Shown: positions 57,975 through 64,000 of the stretch, piece by piece
Layout: each line of letters begins with the position of its first letter
How positions within the stretch are numbered: position 1 is the stretch's first letter
DNA from: Cenococcum geophilum 1.58
Taxonomy: Eukaryota; Ascomycota; Dothideomycetes; Gloniales; Gloniaceae
Length of the DNA stretch: 64,000 bases
Reading direction: 5' to 3'
Assembly (NCBI GenBank): GCA_001692895.1
Contig: KV748253.1
Coordinates: 733,511 to 797,510 of the forward strand
The notes under the pieces: model-generated
What the model was told of the DNA's origin: nothing
What the model saw: only the letters and a program-made list of their open reading frames with translations
Databases searched by the model: none
Position numbers and translations under genes: made by a program

Positions 57975-60900
57975 TCATTTAGAATCTGTCTCATCAATCT
58001 TCCATCTCACAACCCCGTCCACAGCCCTGCCTTTTCGATACTCATACTTCTTCCTCAACCCTATAATCTTTCGATCCCTCTCTTTTCTCTCCTCCCACTC
58101 CAAACCTTCGAAATCACCAACCATATGACTAGCGCAAAGATAGCTGCATACGCCCGCCAATGTATCTGGCGCGCGGGGCAGATGCGGCAACCTACGTCTC
58201 CAGAACATCAGAGCGACGAGAGCCAGTGTCATAAGACCTAGGATGCCGATGCTGATGTAGCTACAAAGCTGGAACTCGATCTTGGTTTGCGCGGCGTGTA
58301 GCGGGATACCAACTATGGCGATGACAGCGATCTCGGAGAGGAAGGCAATAAAGGCGATAAAGGTAACGAAGGGGTAGCGGTGGCGTAACATCGGAATTAT
58401 GGAAGTGATGGGGAGGGTGGATTTTGGGAGGAGAATTGTGTGTGCTGGGTGAGCGTTCCCTTGATACAGCTGGGCGTAAGGGGAAAGGGTATGACATTCT
58501 GCGCATCGTGTATTAGTAACTGTACGGTAGGAGGAACTGAATCACTAACGCCGTTCAATTCGCTTCCATTGAGTCGCCATGATCGTTGCGGCTGCTGTCA
58601 TCAAGAACCGGGGACCGAAAGTTTCGCTGTTAAAGAAGTTGTTGAAGCCAGAATTGCCTTTGACAATATAGTATGCTATGACTACTCCTAACAATCCTAA
58701 AATGAAAAGACAGAATGCCATGTCAGTTAGCAGTGAGGATAGTTTCCATCCGTTCCTCTGGTCGGGTCCAACGGCAGGGTTGTCCACTGCTGTGTATGAT
58801 TCGGACTGAGAATAGCTCTGAGAGCTTGTCGACATCGAATCTAACTGGAGCGGCAAAATACCATAGCGCACTATTTCTGGTTCGGTTGTGTATAAACCTA
58901 AACTATAGCGTTTGGAGCTAAGAGCACTTTTAATCTCTTCACTAGTCGCTTCGGAGTTGAACTTGCGGAAGTCCTCTACAACATCGGGATGGTGGAGGAG
59001 CGAGGCCACCGTGGCTATCGTCGAAGGATCAGAATACACTCCAGTCGATCTTGTATACAACATCTTTGCAATGAAGAGTAGAATGATGGCTGTAAACCCT
59101 AAAATCCCTTCCAATACCCTTGCGACTTCTGGATCCACTGATAGACGAGGAAAGCAAGGATTGCTGGTAGACATTCCTGTATTATCACAGCCATAATTCG
59201 TGTCTGAAAATAAGGTTTCCGAGGCTAGAGAGGGCACTAAACTAGTAACGACAAAAACGAAGGAAGTCAGAAACATAAGCCAATGGCCTCGGAAGAAACC
59301 AGTGACATAGTCGGGGGTAAGAGATGAAGAGAGATAGTAAGCATGGAGACTATCTTTTCCTAAGGCGCCTCTAGAGCTTGCTAATTGAGTAAAAGGTTCA
59401 AGGAGTTTAACGTTGAGGTACACGCATTGCCAGATAATCCGAAAAAGCATCGCGATCAGTACTGGAAGATAGCCACCGACGAATACTTTGTACATGGGAA
59501 AACGGTAGACGTGGTCGTGGACTTGAGTAATGACTTGGGTCCCATCAGTCGGTGTGCTTGTAGCGGATAGTCCTCGTGTTGTGATGGTTCTAGTCGGCTT
59601 TACTACGGTAATTACATGGAGCCCGCCCGTTGCATCCATGGATGTACTAACCTGGAGGGTTACGGTGTGTAGCCCCCCTGTTGAGTCCATAGAAACAGTT
59701 GTTGGAGGTTCGGTAATAATTGCATGCAATCCTCCGGTTGAATCGGTTGAAATGCTTAGCATGAGAGCAGTGGTTAAGGTGTGCAAGCCTCCTGTTGAGT
59801 CTGTCGAATCGGAGGTCGTCAATATATGCAGGCCACCAGTAGAGTCGGTCGAAATGCTGGCAGGAGGAGGATCTGTGACAGTGAAGATTACTCCTGTTGC
59901 GTCAGTGGAGAGCTGCATATTGGGGGGATTTGTGATTGTTTGTAAATCCCTATCAGAGGTAATTAGTTGTAATGCTTGGATCATAATAACGATCCTATGA
60001 GGACCGAAAGTACATACCCCTTGGAGTCTGTAGTTACTCTGATATCTGCGCTTGTTGCAATAGAAGGAACTACTACAGCATGCCCTGCAGAGTCCGTTAT
60101 AACACGAATATCACTTTGAGAGATCATAAGTGAGGCGGGATCAGTTGTTATGGTAATCGGAGGATTGAGTTCTGTGATGGGTAATTGCGTCGTCAATCCT
60201 AGCGTTATGGCTACAGTCACTTGCCCAGTAGATACCACTCCCATGAAGGCCGTATCTCCGGCTGATGATCGTAGGGCGTCTGGGGATGTACTAGGATCTG
60301 CGTTTGGAATATAGTTAGTTTAATAGGTCTTATCGGAAGTCCCAAGGGATTAGAAGGCCATAATCCAGATCCTAGATTCGTCCGATTCCTATATCCCACT
60401 ACCTGACCTAATATAACCACACATAATGCGAGCATGCCGTTCTCACTTGAAGGAGATACTAGTAGCGTACCTGGGAGAGACGGGGAGGGCGCATCATCTT
60501 GAGTAGAACTTGGAGTTGAAGGTGGTGTTGGCATTGGAATTATCTTTGTGGTGCGCTCGGTGGAAAAGGAAGTAGATATTGTAGGGGCAAAGCTTGCACT
60601 ACTCGCTGATCTTGGTAAAACAATCGATTGTATGGGAGCTGGTTCGTAATTATGTGTATTTGGGGTCTTTAATCGTGCACTGTACTCATTAAGGGAGCTG
60701 CCTTGCTCTGTATAGCTGCTTCTCTTGCTGAAATGAGCTCGGTGTGTTCGTGAAGCATGAGGTACGACATGTATAGTGTACTCAAGAAGAGCAATGAGAC
60801 CTAGGATAAGGCAAAAAATGGAGAGAAGACTCGGGCGTCGAAGAATCCAGGGACGAAAGCATTTGCGATCTCTGTCCGGAGAACGAACAGCTACATGCTG

Positions 60901-61126
60901 CAGTCAGCATTGCCTTTGTACGAAATCATGGGTATTTTACGGGTATAGGACACGGAATGGTTGCTGGCTCTTGCCATACTGCGATAATATCCGCGAAGAG
61001 ATATCGAAACCCAGAAAGGAGCGCAGATATCAAGGGAGATAATAGCATTGAAATGGCTAGAGAACATCTGGTATGGGGCAAAGGGGCTTCGAACTTAGCA
61101 ACATACCCTGCGGTCGCTCCGGTGAA
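57975..61126 (-). CDS. DUF3433-domain multi-pass membrane protein
   Basis: DUF3433 proteins are fungal polytopic membrane proteins of unknown function. Five exons fit on the minus strand: up to 61126-60941, 60897-60447, 60297-60018, 59949-58550, 58498-57975 (stop TGA). Introns of 43, 149, 68 and 51 nt have GT...AG ends and CTRAC/CTAAY branch sites; every junction keeps phase. The 149-nt donor is the least certain (GTGAGA chosen; GTACGC is also in phase). Landmarks: HVAVRSPDRD then CFRPWILRRP and a TM helix (exon 2), an S/T/P-rich stretch, some eight repeats around STDSTGGLHTLTT (exons 3-4), YLPVLIAMLFRIIWQ (TM), GHWLMFLTSFVFVVTSLVP (TM), LGFTAIILLFIAKML (TM), LFILGLLGVVIAYYIV (TM), then YAQLYQGNAH and LLPKSTLPITSIIPMLRHRY across the last intron, with two more TM helices. 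No in-frame stop. The first exon has no ATG downstream of its upstream stop except an internal one, so the true N-terminus is unresolved. Predicted length is at least 940 residues, against about 1,100-1,300 for typical members. Confidence 0.85.
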
Positions 61127-61129
61127 CAA

Positions 61130-61916
61130 TGGCTAAGATGTTGAGGCAACGGCTGCCTTCACCACAAGTTTGAGCCTTCCCGAGAGAAGCTCCTGCAAGA
61201 ACATGTTATTGGCTAGATCTACCTATTTATCCCTTGCACCGTTAAAATCGCGCCCAGAGTTATGGCCTGAGCTTAACCAATCAAACCCACTTGTTTATGG
61301 GCGGTTATAATTCTACCAAACCAAAGAGCCTGCTGTCAATTAATCTTTAGAGCTTACACGCTCAATATATTCCTTCCAGCATAACCCAAATTGATAGAGC
61401 GGAATGCGACAGAACTTGCACCCAAATTTAGTACGTAGCTTAGGCTATATTTTGTGGTGGAGGTTTTGATGTTCCTGATGTCGCGCACGGGCCACATGTG
61501 CACGGCCGACGACGGTGCAAGGGATACCGTAGCTAAGGGATGTCTTAGCCAATCTACTAGCCAAGAACTACGGGCGTAAACCGCCCATTGACTCGCAAAC
61601 TAAATATCAGCCTATTCTCCAAAAATGGAACAGCCACAGCCAGATTCATTACGGCGGAGTAGAGTTAAGTTGCTCGGAAGCCCGCTGCATAGCCCCTAAA
61701 ACTCCAGCTACGACCAGCAACGAAACTGCTATTGAGGATATCTAGCTAGCTCCCGTTTTAAGGTGGTGGTTTGGATTTAAGAAAACGGTAGAATGAGGAT
61801 GTAATTGGACAATGCCCTAGGATGCACGGAGGCAGCGGTCAAAAGTTCCTAGCCCCCCTACGCCACTAATACGCCACCAATAAGCTAACATGCGGAACGT
61901 TAGGTACCCTACGTAA
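61130..61916. other. Unique DNA upstream of the DUF3433 gene
   Basis: About 790 bp of normal composition. It should contain the promoter and possibly a first exon of the gene to its left. No TATA-like element stands out and no second gene was recognised. It ends abruptly at TTTGACCCGAGTTTA, the edge of dispersed repeat R. Confidence 0.5.
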
Positions 61917-62400
61917 ACTTTGACCCGAGTTTAAAAGCTTTAACTTAGAGCCTTATATATAGAGTTTAATTAATATATTAATATAGATATAGATATAAGG
62001 TTTTCCAGGGGGAGACCCCCTGGACCCCCCCTCTATAGAGCTTTTACTTAATTTAAAAGTAGTAGTAAGGCTAATGCGCCTTAGTTACTACTAAGTAATA
62101 TTATCTTACTAAGAGGATCTATTATAGAGACTAAGGCGCCTTACTTAAGTTAGGCTTAATTTAGAAGTAATATAGTCTAATTAATATCTATATATATATA
62201 TAGATATAAGGCTTTCTAAAAGGAGACCCCCTAGATCCCCTTATAGAGCTTTTAAAAGTAGTAGTAAAGCTAAGGCGCCTTAGTTACTGCTAGGTAGAGC
62301 CTTATATAGAGCTTTAGTAGAGCCTCGTGTAGAGCTTTAGTAGAGCCTTATGCGGAGCTTTATATAGAGCCTTGCGCAGAGCTACGTGTAGACGTATAGA
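61917..62400. repeat. Dispersed repeat R, copies 2 and 3
   Basis: Shares with 34425-34702 the edge TTTGACCCGAGTTTA, TAGAGCCTTAT, the TATA tract, the hairpin CCAGGGGG-AGA-CCCCCTGG (62005-62023; perfect 8-bp stem, 3-nt loop), TAGAGCTTTTACTT and GTAGTAGTAAGGCTAA. A shorter second unit starts near 62150 with a weaker hairpin (AGGAGACCCCCT near 62220). It ends in an AGAGCTTTATAT minisatellite. No coding capacity. Confidence 0.78.
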
Positions 62401-64000
62401 TGTGTAAATATCCAGCCGTTTGTTCTGGCGATTAATTGCAAAGATATTTATAGAGACGATTGTATAGGCAATTGTATAGGCGTTTAATTAATCGTTCGTA
62501 CGGGCGTTCGTATAGGCAATTAATTAATTAATTAATGGTATAGACGTTTGTAGAGCTATAAGTAAAGCTATGCATAGAGCTATTTATAGAACCGTTTATA
62601 GAGACATTTATACAGGCGTTTAGTTTATTAATTAATTAATTGTATAGGCGTTTATATAGGCGATCGTGTAGATATTTATAGAGCTATTTATAGAGCTATT
62701 TGTGTAGACGATTATAGAGCCTTCCTAGTATATTAGTGCTATATATTAGTAGAGATTTAGAGCTCCGTATTAAGCTTTAAGTAGAGTTTTAGGTAGAGCT
62801 TCGAGCTTAAGGGGGAGACCCCCTTAGACCCCCCCCCCCCTACGCACTGCATGCTCTATTTACCGCGTAGGCAGAGCTCTTGCAGAGGTTTTAGTAGAGC
62901 GTTTGGTAGAGCTTTTGCGGAGCTTCGTGCAGATCTTTTGCAGAGCTTCGTGTAGATCTTTGGTGGAGCTTCGTGCAGAGCTTTAGTAGAGCTTCGTGTA
63001 GAGCTTTAGTAGAGCTTTGTCCAGAGCTTTGGTAGAGCTTTATGTAAAGCTTTGGTAGAGCTTCGTGTAGAGCTTCGGTAGAGCTTTATCCAGAGCTTTG
63101 GTAGAGCTTCGGTAGAGCTTTATACAGAGCCTTGTGTAAAGCCACATGCAGGCGTTTGCACGGGCGATTAACTGCAGAGACGTTTGTAGAGATGATTGTA
63201 TAGGCAATTGTATAGACGTCTGATTAATCGATTGTATGGGTGTTTGATTAATTAATTAATTGTATAGGCGTTTATACAGGCAATTGTGCAGACGTTCATA
63301 GAGCCGTTTGTAGAGCCGTTCGTGTAGACGATTATAGAGCCTTCCTAGTATATTAGTGCTGCGTATTAGTAGAGCTTTAGAGTTCCGTATTAAGCTTCGA
63401 GTAGAGCTTTAAGTAGAGCTTTAAGCTCAAGGGGGAGACCCCCTTGGACCCCCCCTGCGCACTGCGTGCTCCATTTACTGCGTGGGCAGAGCTCTTGCAG
63501 AGGCTTTGGTAAAGCGTTTGGTAGAGCTTTTACAGAGCTTCGTGTAGAGCTTCGTGTAAAGCTTCGTATAGATCTTCTATAGAGCTACATGCAGGCGTAG
63601 ACGTTCATACGGGCGATCAATTATAGAGACGTTTATAGAGACGATCGTATAGGCAATTGTATAGACGTTTGATTGATTAATTATATGGACGTTTAATTGA
63701 TCGTTCGTATGGGCGTTCATACGGGCGTTTGCACGGGCGATCGTGTAGACGTTTATAGAGCCGTTCGTAGAGCCGTTCGTAGAGACGATTGTACGGCGAT
63801 TAATCGTATGGGCGGTTATACGGCCGATTGCAGAACCTTCCTAGTATATTAGTACTGCGAGTTAGTAGAGCTTTGGAGCTCTGTATAGGGCTTTAAGTAA
63901 AGCTTCGAGTAGAGCTTCGAGCAGAGCTTCAAGGGGGAGACCCCCTTGGACCCCCCTGCGCACTACGTGCTCCATTTACTGCGTGGGCAGAGCTCTTACA
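62401..64000. repeat. Array of ~500-620-bp repeat units running off the window
   Basis: Each unit contains a block of 11-12-bp TAGAGCTTCGTG/TAGAGCTTTGGT repeats, a block of CGTTTATAGAGCC/CGATTGTATAGG and TTAATTAATTAA units, CCTTCCTAGTATATTAGTGC, then GGGGGAGACCCCCTTGGACC and GCGCACTGCGTGCTCCATTT. The G/C hairpin occurs at 62811, 63431 and 63933, giving unit lengths of 620 and 502 bp; the difference comes from the number of short repeats. CpA/TpG loss is milder than in the transposons. No gene recognised. Confidence 0.8.

Noticed and set aside
59530..60000. 156-codon frame on the plus strand
   Set aside because: It is the antisense of the repeat-rich exon of the DUF3433 gene, whose splicing is phase-consistent on the minus strand.
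60926..61126. A separate small membrane protein of 67 residues
   Set aside because: Its only upstream start would be TTG. A 43-nt intron (60898-60940) links it in phase to the next DUF3433 exon, so it is better taken as part of that gene.

Overview
The window looks like a transposon-dominated, AT-rich block of a filamentous ascomycete (Pezizomycotina) genome. Most of it carries the signature of repeat-induced point mutation (RIP): CpA and TpG are strongly depleted and TpA enriched, and reading frames of recognisable transposon proteins are interrupted almost only by TAG or TAA where CAG, CAA or TGG would be expected. Three stretches have ordinary composition and unique sequence (about 10.5-12.9 kb, 34.1-34.4 kb and 57.6-61.9 kb). 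Only the last holds an apparently intact host gene. The species cannot be named from the sequence alone.

Left part (1-10.5 kb). It starts with the edge of a second copy of a giant DNA transposon, followed by a tetranucleotide microsatellite, a 20-bp minisatellite, a complete but dead Ty3/Gypsy element (family A, 938-8896, TSD GTATA), a 12-bp minisatellite, a 176-bp MITE and the 3' half of a pogo/Fot-type transposon.

Middle (10.5-34.4 kb). A decayed SRPK-like protein kinase pseudogene lies beside a 2.1-kb pogo-type element (12634-34145, TA target duplication, 44-bp perfect terminal repeats). That pogo element is split by a 19.4-kb insertion (13469-32893), also flanked by TA. The insertion carries relics of a Plavaka-type (CACTA-related) transposase, a SNF2-like ATPase, a protein with about five CCHC zinc knuckles followed by an SF1 (UPF1-like) helicase, and an unrecognised frame. 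This giant element is the most unusual object in the window.

Right-middle (34.4-57.5 kb). A dispersed repeat, a truncated Gypsy-A copy, the 3' end of another Gypsy element (family C), a reverse-oriented Gypsy RT fragment, then a nest: a hAT transposase is split by a Gypsy-B element (41659-56624, TSD TAAAG), which is itself split by a complete Gypsy-A element (43274-51216, TSD TTAAC) and by a nearly RIP-free solo LTR (53111-53321, TSD TTATT).

Right end (57.5-64 kb). A five-exon (or longer) gene for a DUF3433 multi-pass membrane protein on the minus strand, about 0.8 kb of unique DNA, and a repeat block with hairpin-forming G/C tracts and an array of roughly 500-620-bp units running off the window. 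No rRNA, tRNA or CRISPR was seen.
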